DNA of 64,000 nt, taken from positions 636,001 through 700,000 of the forward strand of contig NZ_CP058908.1 in assembly GCF_021432765.1 (NCBI RefSeq), read 5' to 3'. Of this stretch, positions 19,075-27,210 are shown in pieces (within the stretch, counting starts at the first letter, position 1; every line of letters starts with the position of its first letter). A program made the position numbers and the translations under genes. A model generated the notes under the pieces. The model did not search any database. It saw nothing but the letters and a program-made list of their open reading frames with translations, and was not told where the DNA came from. Origin of the DNA: Pseudomonas phenolilytica (GTDB lineage: Bacteria; Pseudomonadota; Gammaproteobacteria; Pseudomonadales; Pseudomonadaceae).

Positions 19075-20046
19075 CTAGATTCTCAATCCATATCGAATGC
19101 GCACCCAGGTCCGTTGCCAGAAGGTCAATCCTGGCCAAGGCCGCATGGGCTCGATAATTGCCCTCGCCAGATCTCGTCCGACACGAGTGAAGGTATACCG
19201 CTGGCGGGCAAACGCCTGTCCCGATCTGGCGATGCGTTCCACTAGAGCGGGGTCCTCCTTGAGGCGTTCAAGCTTTGCTATTCCCTCCTCGACAGAGCGA
19301 TAGAGCATGACATTATCGCCATCCCTAAAGCCCATAGCCGCATCTTCTTCCTCGCCCTGACTCCAGGCAAGCAGCGCACAGCCGCAAGCCATGGCTTCGA
19401 AATTCTTAATCATATATTCGCCCATACCCACATCAGCACTGACGAAGATACGGATACGATTAAGCAACTCCACATATTGCTGACCTGAGTCGGTACGCGT
19501 TATCAACAGTTCGCTCCTTGCGGCGATAGAGTTCAGCATTTCCCTGCGTCCCTCATAGGAATGGCCATTTACGCTACCAAGGAAAGCAGCCGTAATATCG
19601 CGCTCAGTACCTTTATCCAGCACCAATTGCTCGTCGTAGCCTTTAGAAATGAAATGCGCATCCACACCTTCGCTACGCAGGCGCTTAGCAACTCCCAAGC
19701 CAGAGCTAAGGACCCTCGCCCAAGGCAACTTTCGATAAAAGAGAGAATAAAGGCGATAGTATTTACTTCCCGGCATGTAATTCTGGCAAGCGTCATGTTC
19801 CAGAAATACTAGACCAGGAACGCACCGCAGCACATCAACTTGACGTCGTAGACGCTTCAAGCGTGAGAAAATCACTACACGGTCATAGGTCGAACTGTTG
19901 CAATGGCGAAGTACCCGTCCTATTTTTTTTTGCTGCGACTTACTCAAGCGGATGATGTCGCAATCACCAAGAGCCAAGCGAGTTGAGTCATACAGATGAT
20001 CGAGATTGATGCGCTGCTCATCCATCACAAGCATCAAAACTTTCAC
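19075..20046 (-). CDS. Glycosyltransferase, GT-B fold (group 1-like)
   Basis: 323 residues. The C-terminal half carries the usual nucleotide-sugar binding pattern of CgeB/group-1-like transferases: IRIFVSADVGMGEYMIKNFE, then AMACGCALLAWSQGEEEDA, and the terminal YTFTRVGRDLARAII. The N-terminal acceptor domain (MLVMDEQRINLDHLYDSTRL) is not one I can name; a relation to the Ssg/PA5001 group is possible but unproven. The start is GTG (complement at 20044-20046) with GGAG eleven bases upstream; an ATG four codons later is the alternative. Lower GC than the flanks suggests a transferred cassette. Confidence 0.78.
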   Translation of the reverse strand: MKVLMLVMDEQRINLDHLYDSTRLALGDCDIIRLSKSQQKKIGRVLRHCNSSTYDRVVIFSRLKRLRRQVDVLRCVPGLVFLEHDACQNYMPGSKYYRLYSLFYRKLPWARVLSSGLGVAKRLRSEGVDAHFISKGYDEQLVLDKGTERDITAAFLGSVNGHSYEGRREMLNSIAARSELLITRTDSGQQYVELLNRIRIFVSADVGMGEYMIKNFEAMACGCALLAWSQGEEEDAAMGFRDGDNVMLYRSVEEGIAKLERLKEDPALVERIARSGQAFARQRYTFTRVGRDLARAIIEPMRPWPGLTFWQRTWVRIRYGLRI

Positions 20047-20263
20047 AGACTTTTCATCTCCAAAAAGAACTAAATCGCAAATAGCACCCTTGAAAAAACT
20101 TTATACGACTCTATAAAAATCGCTGAAGCTATATGTATTAGGTATCACTGGCGCATGATGGTGCCTACCTACTGGGCCACAGCATCATCGAAACACGGCA
20201 CCATCGGCTCCTGGGTAAGAAAATTAACAGCCCCTACCACTGCATCGATGTCGGCCTAGGAGA
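20047..20263. other. AT-rich gap with a possible gene remnant
   Basis: 217 bases between the glycosyltransferase start and the pseB stop. The 20047-20150 half is strikingly AT-rich and probably contains the promoter for the glycosyltransferase-pyruvyl transferase-waaL genes (reverse-strand TATAAAG and TATAGAG strings around 20098-20118). The 20165-20262 half has normal composition and reads on the minus strand as a 28-codon protein-like tail (includes AVNFLTQEPMVP) ending at TAG 20169-20171, but a stop also lies just before it. It could be a decayed gene end; this is weak. Confidence 0.35.
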
Positions 20264-21262
20264 TTAAATATTCCCGATCTTTTCGCGATTGGCCTCGATC
20301 CAGGCTTGCAGTTCACTGTCGCTCATCCACTCGCTATTGTTGTTGCTGGCATAGACGAAGCCCTCCGGGACCTTCTTGCCGGCCTTGATACGCTTCAGAC
20401 AGGTGGCCCAACTGTGAATGGACGGCAGAATTTTGAAATGCTCGGGATACTCGTAGGTGTAGTAAGCATCCTCGGCACTGATCATCTGCTCGTGCAGTTT
20501 CTCACCAGGGCGGATACCGATGATTTCCTGGCGAGCCTCGGGGGCAACGACGCGGGCTAGGTCGGTGACCTTCATCGAGGGGATCTTCTTCACATAGATC
20601 TCACCGCCTTCCATGTCGTTGAAGGCATGCCAGACCAGCTCCACGCCCTCCTCCAGGGAGATCATGAAGCGTGTCATGCGCTCGTCAGTGATCGGCAGCA
20701 CCCCTTTGTCCTTGATGGACATGAAGAACGGAATCACCGAACCGCGTGACCCCATGACGTTGCCATAGCGCACCACCGAAAAGCGGGTACCGTGCTCGCC
20801 GGAATATGAGTTGCCAGCAACGAACAGCTTGTCAGAAGCCAGTTTGGTGGCGCCATACAGGTTGATCGGACTGCTGGCCTTGTCGGTGGACAGCGCAACC
20901 ACGCCCTTGATGCCCTTGTCGATACAGGCATCGATCAGGTTGATGGCGCCGTCAACGTTGGTCTTGACGCACTCGAAGGGGTTGTATTCGGCGGTCGGCA
21001 CGATTTTAGTGGCGGCAGCATGCACCACATAATCGACCCCATCCAAGGCTCGGTAGAGGCGATCCTTGTCTCGCACGTCGCCAATGAAGAAACGCACACG
21101 GCTGTCGCCCTCGAACTTCTTGGCCATGTCCCACTGCTTCATCTCGTCACGGGAAAAGATGATGATTTTCTTTGGGTTGTACTTGGCCAGGGTCATCGGC
21201 ACAAATGTGTTGCCAAACGAGCCGGTCCCACCGGTAACAAGGACGACCTTATCTCTCAACAT
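20264..21262 (-). CDS. pseB: UDP-GlcNAc 4,6-dehydratase (inverting), PseB family
   Basis: 332 residues, the usual PseB length, a short-chain dehydrogenase with NAD(P) motif VLVTGGTGSFGNTFV and the catalytic STDKAS...YGATKLASDK (Asp, Lys and Tyr all present). PseB dehydrates and C5-epimerises UDP-GlcNAc, the first step to pseudaminic acid-type or other 2,4-diamino-2,4,6-trideoxy sugars. I chose the ATG at 21262 because AGGTGA lies six bases upstream; an in-frame GTG at 21271 has no Shine-Dalgarno. The stop of the upstream transferase gene is only five bases away. No pseC, pseH, pseG, pseI or pseF is nearby, which is unusual. UDP-sugar dehydratases for other dideoxy sugars are the alternative. 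Confidence 0.85.
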   Translation of the reverse strand: MLRDKVVLVTGGTGSFGNTFVPMTLAKYNPKKIIIFSRDEMKQWDMAKKFEGDSRVRFFIGDVRDKDRLYRALDGVDYVVHAAATKIVPTAEYNPFECVKTNVDGAINLIDACIDKGIKGVVALSTDKASSPINLYGATKLASDKLFVAGNSYSGEHGTRFSVVRYGNVMGSRGSVIPFFMSIKDKGVLPITDERMTRFMISLEEGVELVWHAFNDMEGGEIYVKKIPSMKVTDLARVVAPEARQEIIGIRPGEKLHEQMISAEDAYYTYEYPEHFKILPSIHSWATCLKRIKAGKKVPEGFVYASNNNSEWMSDSELQAWIEANREKIGNI

Positions 21263-21267
21263 ACTGT

Positions 21268-22368
21268 TCACCTAACAAGAAGACTGGCGGATATGGCTTC
21301 AGCAACCCGTTGATTTGCCAAACGATCCCGTTGGCCAAAAACCCAGGAAAAATACTCCTGACGCCGCTGTGCACGATCATCTCGCTCCAGCAAAGCTCTT
21401 TCGATAGGAACGGAAAGATCCACTCCCTCTTCTTTTACAAATACCGAGGGCCCACACTCGTAAAGCGTCAACAGCTGCGCCATGTCGTCAGGGTGCATCC
21501 CCTCATCACGCCCCATTTGGGCCATTACGTCCCGCGAAAGTTGGGGGGTCTCGATCAACAGTTGCGGCACATCGTAGAAAAGTGACTCCTCGGCCGGAGA
21601 GTTGGCATCCGACACCACCAAATCCGCCACGGATAGCAGCGCCGAGAGAGGATAAGACGTTAAGTCCAGCAGCGTATGCGGGCGCCGTTGAACCAACGCA
21701 GCCACTCGCCGAAAGCTATCACGATCCTTCGCGCGCGAGGTCAGCGCCTGGCTGGGATGGGGGCGCAAGATGAGATTGAAATGCGACGGGACGTTCTGCA
21801 CCAGGCTTTCTGCCAGCAGATCCCACGAACCAACGCCACGCCGACTCGGCGTAAAAAGTATGGTTTGCCGGTCCGCTGCCAATCCCAAACCAACCAGCAC
21901 AGACTCGCGTTGAGCCGGCGACTGCTCGGGAAACTCGCAAAAAGGGAGAAACCCTGTCGCAGCGGTATTGACCCTAACTTGGTCGGAAAACCGGTCGATC
22001 ATCTGCTGCATACGCGGCCCAATCACACAGAGCAGATCGAAATGTGCATTGCTGAGCAACGCATCCTTGCTCAGCAACATGTAGGTGCCATGAAAAACCG
22101 TACACTTCTTCGCCGCATAGGGCTTCAGGAAACTGCGATAAGGCGATCCAGTAACGATCACATCGGCGTTGTTCAACATCCGGTTACCCATTGCCAACCG
22201 CCCCAGCCACCTCGAATACCGAGCCTGTTCAAGCTGAGGGTAGAGCTTGCGAGCAGCCATCAACGTCGAGCGCCGGCTTGAAACAAAGGTGCCGGGTAGC
22301 AGGGCAGCTACCTGCGCCAGGTGAGGAACAGCCTGAAACATCTTCGAGAAATAAACGATACGGCCCAT
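21268..22368 (-). CDS. CDP-glycerol glycerophosphotransferase (TagB/TagF)-like protein
   Basis: 366 residues. The C-terminal half matches the Glyphos_transf family in pattern: CTVFHGTYMLL, TPSRRGVGSWDLL, LILRPHPSQ and DLVVSDANSPAEESLFYDVP, where the final motif replaces the teichoic-acid enzyme S-D-Y-S-S-x-x-x-E pattern. Family enzymes transfer glycerol- or ribitol-phosphate from CDP-polyols, and in Gram-negatives some act on capsule or LPS. The donor cannot be inferred: no CDP-glycerol or CDP-ribitol synthesis gene is in the window. It is the first gene of a unit running on to pseB, with 64 bases between it and the carbamoyltransferase stop. No equivalent is known to me at this site in P. 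aeruginosa. Confidence 0.75.
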   Translation of the reverse strand: MGRIVYFSKMFQAVPHLAQVAALLPGTFVSSRRSTLMAARKLYPQLEQARYSRWLGRLAMGNRMLNNADVIVTGSPYRSFLKPYAAKKCTVFHGTYMLLSKDALLSNAHFDLLCVIGPRMQQMIDRFSDQVRVNTAATGFLPFCEFPEQSPAQRESVLVGLGLAADRQTILFTPSRRGVGSWDLLAESLVQNVPSHFNLILRPHPSQALTSRAKDRDSFRRVAALVQRRPHTLLDLTSYPLSALLSVADLVVSDANSPAEESLFYDVPQLLIETPQLSRDVMAQMGRDEGMHPDDMAQLLTLYECGPSVFVKEEGVDLSVPIERALLERDDRAQRRQEYFSWVFGQRDRLANQRVAEAISASLLVR

Positions 22369-22432
22369 CTCACCTGTCCCTGATGCAACTCAAAATAGCC
22401 GAAGCCGGCAGGTGCCATACGCACCCAATCGT

Positions 22433-24184
22433 CTAATGCAACTCATACCTCCCCCCTTCCTTCACCACCAACACATCCTCCATGATCAGATACTGCAGAT
22501 CCGACCCATAGAACATATTCAGCGCATCGGTCGGCGAGCAGATCATCGGTTCGCCGCGGCGATTGAGGGAAGTATTCAAAGACACGCCGTTGCCGGTGAG
22601 CTTTTCCAGTTCGAGCATCAGGTCATACCAACGCGGATTGTATTCGCGCTTCAGGACTTGGGCGCGGGAGGTGCCGTCCTCGTGGACGACTTCGCCGACG
22701 CGCTCTTTCCAGCCTTCGTTGACTTCGAAGGTAAAGGTCATGAACGGGCTCGGGTGGTCGACCTTGAGCATCTGCGGCGCGACGGTGTCGAGCATCGACG
22801 GGCAGAACGGCCGCCAGCGTTCGCGGAACTTGATTTGCTCGTTGATCCGGTCGGCCACGCCCGGCACGCTGGGACAGCCGATTATGGAGCGACCGCCGAG
22901 GGCACGCGGGCCAAACTCCATGCGGCCTTGGAACCAGGCGACCGGATTGCCGTCGACCATGATCTTGGCGATGCGCTCGGGCACGTTGTCGATCTTCTGC
23001 CATACGGGCTTGTTAGGGTGGCGCGCGCAGGCCGCGATAATGTCCTCGTTGCTGAAGCTCGGACCGAGATAGACGTGCTCCATCTTTTCCACCGGCACGC
23101 CGCGCTGATGGGAGATGTAGGCAGCAGCACCGACCGCAGTACCAGCGTCGCCAGAGGCAGGCTGGACGAACAGCTCCTTCACTTCGGGGCGGGCAATGAT
23201 CTTCTGGTTCAGCTTGACGTTCAGCGCGCAGCCGCCAGCGAAAGCGATCTTGCCGGTTTCGCGGATGATGTCGCCCAGGTAGTAGTCCATCATCTCCAGC
23301 GCCAGCTTCTCGAACAGCGCCTGCATGCTGGCGGCGTAGTGGATGTAAGGATCGTCAGCGATGTCGCCTTCGCGCTTGGGACCGAGCCAGTCGATCAGCT
23401 TGGGCGAGAAGTAGTAGCCCTTGCCGTTTTCCTTGTAGCGACGGAAACCGATAACGTTGGCGTAATCGGTGTTGATGATCAGCTCGCCGTTCTCAAATTT
23501 CGCCAAGCGAGAGAAATCGTACTTGGCCGCGTCGCCGTAGGGCGCCATGCCCATGACTTTGAATTCGCCATCGAGCATCTCGAAGCCGAGGTATTCGGTG
23601 ATCGCTCCGTACAGACCGCCCAGCGAGTCCGGATCGTAGAATTCCTTGATCTTGTGGATCCTGCCGTTCTCGCCCCAGCCGAAGAACGTGGTGGCGTACT
23701 CACCCTTGCCGTCGATGCCCATGATCGCGGTCTTCTCGGTGAAGCCGGAGCAGTGGTAGGCACTAGAGGCGTGGGCCAAGTGGTGCTCGACCGGCTGCAG
23801 CTTGACCTTTTTCAGATCGAAGCCAAGCTGCTGCAGGCACCACTGGATGCGCTTCTTGTAGCGATAATAGCGACGGTTGCCCATGAGAATGGCGTCGAGC
23901 GCGCGGTCCGGGGCGTACCAGTAGCGCTTGGCATAGTGCCAGCGGGCTTTCTCGAAAATACTGATGGGCGCGAAGGGAATCGCCACCACGTCGACGTCGC
24001 TCGGCTTGATACCGGCCTGCTCCAGGCAGAACTTGGCGGATTCGTAAGGCATGCGGTTCTTGGCATGCTTGTCACGCACGAAGCGCTCCTCCTCGGCAGC
24101 AGCGATGAGCTTGCCGTCGATGTAGAGGGCAGCGGAAGGATCATGGCTGAGGGCGCCGGAAAGGCCGAGAATCGTCAATGCCAC
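22433..24184 (-). CDS. Carbamoyltransferase of the LPS core (WapO-like)
   Basis: 583 residues, NodU/CmcH family: N-terminal Kae1-like domain (about 1-350) with HHLAHASSAYHCSGF and IMGIDGKGEYATTFF, and C-terminal YrdC-like domain with GPRALGGRSIIGCPS and SLNTSLNRRGEPMICSPTDA. It transfers carbamoyl from carbamoyl phosphate via carbamoyl-AMP. In P. aeruginosa the gene at this position carbamoylates the core heptose (known as wapO, from memory). The start is GTG (complement 24182-24184), opening MALTILGLSGALSHDPSAAL, with AGAGG upstream. GC content returns to the local norm here, marking the edge of the variable cassette. Confidence 0.92.
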   Translation of the reverse strand: MALTILGLSGALSHDPSAALYIDGKLIAAAEEERFVRDKHAKNRMPYESAKFCLEQAGIKPSDVDVVAIPFAPISIFEKARWHYAKRYWYAPDRALDAILMGNRRYYRYKKRIQWCLQQLGFDLKKVKLQPVEHHLAHASSAYHCSGFTEKTAIMGIDGKGEYATTFFGWGENGRIHKIKEFYDPDSLGGLYGAITEYLGFEMLDGEFKVMGMAPYGDAAKYDFSRLAKFENGELIINTDYANVIGFRRYKENGKGYYFSPKLIDWLGPKREGDIADDPYIHYAASMQALFEKLALEMMDYYLGDIIRETGKIAFAGGCALNVKLNQKIIARPEVKELFVQPASGDAGTAVGAAAYISHQRGVPVEKMEHVYLGPSFSNEDIIAACARHPNKPVWQKIDNVPERIAKIMVDGNPVAWFQGRMEFGPRALGGRSIIGCPSVPGVADRINEQIKFRERWRPFCPSMLDTVAPQMLKVDHPSPFMTFTFEVNEGWKERVGEVVHEDGTSRAQVLKREYNPRWYDLMLELEKLTGNGVSLNTSLNRRGEPMICSPTDALNMFYGSDLQYLIMEDVLVVKEGGRYELH

Positions 24185-24284
24185 GGATGAAAGCCTCTTG
24201 AAAAGCGAGCTGAACGCCTGAAGCCGGAGGCTTGAAGCAACAGCGGATGTTTAGTTCAGCTCCGCAGAGCGTGTTCTTCCAGCT

Positions 24285-25724
24285 TCAAGCATCGGGCTCC
24301 AAGCTGTCCTTCGGTATTCGTTCGGCCAGTAGCCGATGCAGCGCAGAATCTGACGGCCAGTTGCGCAGAAAACGTGCGCGATCACGCGTATAGGCGCGCC
24401 TGAAGCCCGCCTCGCTGCGGTGCTGCTGCGCAGCATCCAGATCGATCAGCGTCCAACGCCCCTGATTCCAGAGCAGGTTGGTGCCCTTAAGATCACCGTG
24501 GCTGATGCGCTCGCGACGTAGCGCGGCGAACAACTGATCAAGCGCCAGCAACTCGATTTCGGGCGGCGAACCGGCGAGGTATGGCTGGAAACGCGCAATT
24601 ATATCCTCGCCGCCGCTGTATTCGGTAATCAGATAGCTGCGTTGGCGCAGGCCCAGCCAACGGCGCTCCAGCATGGCCAGCGGTCGTGGCGTGGCGATGC
24701 CGAGAAAATCCAGGCGATTTCCCTCGACCCAGCTGTGCCAGGCACGACTGGGCCGCCAGCAGCGACGCAGCCAGTGGCCCAGGCCCTTGATGTTGTAGCG
24801 CTTGATCACCAGCGGCCGGCCGGCTGTCTCGATCAGCGCCACGCTGGCACTGCCGCCCCGCTTCATTGCACGCCCGGACTCGAGCGCCATATCCGGCGCG
24901 TCCAGCAGACTCTCCAGTACAGTCGCCTCACTGCGACGAACGATGCGTAGCTCACTCAGGCTGCGCCTTGCGCTGAACAGCGAGCAGTCGCGGCCAAGCT
25001 TGCCGAGATAGTCGCGCAGTCGCCAGCGACGTACGCCCGCGATCTCCCGCAGCAGAGCTTCCAACGGCAGAGCATGCTCACCATTGACCAAGATGTAGTG
25101 CACCAGCAGCTCTTCGATGTACGGTTCCAGGCCTGCCGGCAGCTGCGCGAAGAACACGCCGAGGTTAGCCAGTACCTTATCGCGTGCCAGCGGTTGGCCC
25201 GGAGTCTGCGCCTGAATGCCGCCGCCATCGATGATGAAGAGATGGCCATCATGTCGCAGCAGGTTGTCCAGGTGGAGATCATCCTGCCACAGGCCGCGCG
25301 CGTGTAATTGCGCGATGGCGCCCAGCGCGGCGCCCAGTACCGTCTGCTGGAGATCGGACAACGGCGGTTCGTGCTCCACTGCCCGCCAGGCCTGCTCCAG
25401 ACTTTCGGCGCCGACGAGGAAGTCGAAGAGCAGCCAGCCACCCTGCCCGGCCTCGAAGCCCTCAGCGAGCAACGCCGGGGTGCTCATGCCCTGCTCGGCC
25501 AATAAGCGAGCGCCCTGGCGCTCGCGCTGGAAATGGCGCTCGGCCTTAGCGCCGACCAGCAGCTTGGCCAGCACAGTACGCCCCTGCCATTCGGCCCGAC
25601 CTACATATCGCTGCCCCGGCAGTACACGCAGCCACTGCAGCACGCGCAGTTCGCCGACGGGGAGCAGAAGCGTCAGAGGCAATGTTGGCGAGCGGCCGCC
25701 ACGGGTGAGTTCGTTCAGTTTCAT
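24285..25724 (-). CDS. Tandem LPS kinase-fold protein (InaA-like, two kinase domains)
   Basis: 479 residues with two kinase-like units. Unit 1 (about 1-240) has LWQDDLHLDNLLRHDGHLFI followed by IDGGG in place of DFG; unit 2 (about 250-479) has RISHGDLKGTNLLWNQGRWT followed by LIDLDAAQQH. Both units keep the catalytic-loop Asp, unlike two other kinase-fold proteins in this locus. It occupies the PA5006 position in the core operon. The substrate is unknown; core sugars phosphorylated by neighbours WaaP and WapP are the natural guess. It starts in a four-base ATGA overlap with the wapQ-like gene and is the last gene before a 100-base gap. Confidence 0.82.
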   Translation of the reverse strand: MKLNELTRGGRSPTLPLTLLLPVGELRVLQWLRVLPGQRYVGRAEWQGRTVLAKLLVGAKAERHFQRERQGARLLAEQGMSTPALLAEGFEAGQGGWLLFDFLVGAESLEQAWRAVEHEPPLSDLQQTVLGAALGAIAQLHARGLWQDDLHLDNLLRHDGHLFIIDGGGIQAQTPGQPLARDKVLANLGVFFAQLPAGLEPYIEELLVHYILVNGEHALPLEALLREIAGVRRWRLRDYLGKLGRDCSLFSARRSLSELRIVRRSEATVLESLLDAPDMALESGRAMKRGGSASVALIETAGRPLVIKRYNIKGLGHWLRRCWRPSRAWHSWVEGNRLDFLGIATPRPLAMLERRWLGLRQRSYLITEYSGGEDIIARFQPYLAGSPPEIELLALDQLFAALRRERISHGDLKGTNLLWNQGRWTLIDLDAAQQHRSEAGFRRAYTRDRARFLRNWPSDSALHRLLAERIPKDSLEPDA

Positions 25725-26476
25725 GCACGCGCCTGCTTGCTGCGTCGGCGGCCGGCGATCCTTTCCAGCCAAGTGTCGATAAGCGGATCATCCTCATCTC
25801 GTTGCAGATAGCCCGCCAACAGATGCCGCACTTCGTTCTGGCTCCAGGTCGCGGCACGGCGCAACAGCGCTTCGAGATCGACGATACGATCATTACGCCC
25901 GGGCAGCAGCAGCCGGGTCTTTTCCAGATCGATAAGGCAGGCTTCGTAGCGCTCTCCGACCGGACGCAGAAAGATGTGCTTGGGATAGAAACAGCCATGG
26001 CGCTGACCGGCCGCATGCAGTGTGCGGGCGAGTTCAGCACAGGCTCGCAGCACGGCCGCCCGAGTTGCCAAAGGTTGCTCACTCCAACCGATCAGCCAGC
26101 TGTCGAGGTCCCGCCAGCCATCAAGAGCGCGGGTGAGCAGGATGGCACGATGCTCGCCGGCGACTCGCCGCGCGCCGAAGTACGCGGCCTGCAGCGCCGG
26201 TATACCCAGGCGCTGGTAGCGCTGAATGTTGCGAAACTCGCAAGCAAAGGTCGGCTCGCCGAACGGATGGCGCAGACTGTGGGTCAGGTAGTTGCTCTGT
26301 CGCTTCAGGTAATAGGTCGTATCGCCCAATTCCAAGCGGAACACGCTACTCCAGCCGCCGCGACTGGTATTGGGCATATCGACCGAATCGAGCTGCACGG
26401 CCCAGAGCGCATCGAAGCTGGCCAGCCCGTGCATGTCGAGCAAGAGCCGATCGGCGACGGAAAAAAACTCGCTCAT
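25721..26476 (-). CDS. wapQ: LPS core kinase-fold protein, WapQ-like
   Basis: 251 residues, WaaP/InaA kinase fold. Small-lobe Lys in TTYYLKRQSNY and the metal-binding segment ACLIDLEKTRLLL are present. The catalytic loop reads QRHGCFYPKHIFLRP, aligned with HRDFYICHFLL of WaaP, so the catalytic Asp is replaced by Cys. Named by position (PA5007 equivalent, from memory). It may be inactive, regulatory, or rely on another acidic residue. Overlaps both neighbours by four bases. Confidence 0.78.
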   Translation of the reverse strand: MSEFFSVADRLLLDMHGLASFDALWAVQLDSVDMPNTSRGGWSSVFRLELGDTTYYLKRQSNYLTHSLRHPFGEPTFACEFRNIQRYQRLGIPALQAAYFGARRVAGEHRAILLTRALDGWRDLDSWLIGWSEQPLATRAAVLRACAELARTLHAAGQRHGCFYPKHIFLRPVGERYEACLIDLEKTRLLLPGRNDRIVDLEALLRRAATWSQNEVRHLLAGYLQRDEDDPLIDTWLERIAGRRRSKQARA

Positions 26477-27210
26477 TCGCGTCCCTCAAAATACTCAAGC
26501 ACCTGCCCGATCAGCGCTCGATCGGCCGGTATCAGCCGCCCACGCCGCTGGTACTGCAGGTAGAAGCGCAGGCGCTGAGTGCGACTCAGATGGTACTTGG
26601 CGACCTTGTCCAGGCAGGCCAGGTCCTTGATGATGCGTCGACGCAAGAAAGGCCCCCACCAGAAGTTGCCCGAGGGGCAGTCAATCAGGAACAGCTCGCC
26701 GTCCTCATTGATCAGCAGGTTGCGCCATTTCAGGTCGTTGTGGGCGAAATGATGGTCATGCAGGGTGCGGGTGGCATGCGCCAGTTGGCGACTGATGCGC
26801 GCGACCCAGTGGCGATCGCCAAGACGCGGGTCGTTGTTCGTCGCCATTGCCGCCATGTCGACGGTATTGGGCACCTCCAGCGTGATCAGCGCCCCGCGCA
26901 GGAATGCACCTCCACGGCGCTCCATCCCCCAGGCCACGACTGGCGCGACGGGAATACCCCAGCGCGCAAAGTGCCGCAGGTTCTGCCATTCGGCCTTGAC
27001 CCGCGGACGTCCGAGAAAGCGCCGCAAACCTTTCCCAGCCGCCCAATAACGTTTGACGTAATAGCGCAAGCCGCCGCACTCGACGCGGATCACCTCGGAT
27101 AACGGATCGCGGGCAATCGCCTCGCCGGTCAGCGCGAACACCGTCGGCAGATCGGCGAACGCCGAGGCTGCCTCGACGGGCATGCCGGATGCGAGCTGCC
27201 AGCCACTCAC
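26473..27210 (-). CDS. wapP: LPS core kinase, WapP-like
   Basis: 245 residues. The catalytic loop is intact, HFAHNDLKWRNLLINEDG, followed by LFLIDCPSGNFWWG as the metal-binding segment; the small-lobe Lys is in LRYYVKRYWAAG. It probably phosphorylates a second core heptose site, as described for WapP in P. aeruginosa, although that assignment here rests on position. The start is a GTG in a GTGA overlap with the waaP stop; an ATG nine codons later lacks a better ribosome site. Confidence 0.85.
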   Translation of the reverse strand: MSGWQLASGMPVEAASAFADLPTVFALTGEAIARDPLSEVIRVECGGLRYYVKRYWAAGKGLRRFLGRPRVKAEWQNLRHFARWGIPVAPVVAWGMERRGGAFLRGALITLEVPNTVDMAAMATNNDPRLGDRHWVARISRQLAHATRTLHDHHFAHNDLKWRNLLINEDGELFLIDCPSGNFWWGPFLRRRIIKDLACLDKVAKYHLSRTQRLRFYLQYQRRGRLIPADRALIGQVLEYFEGRE

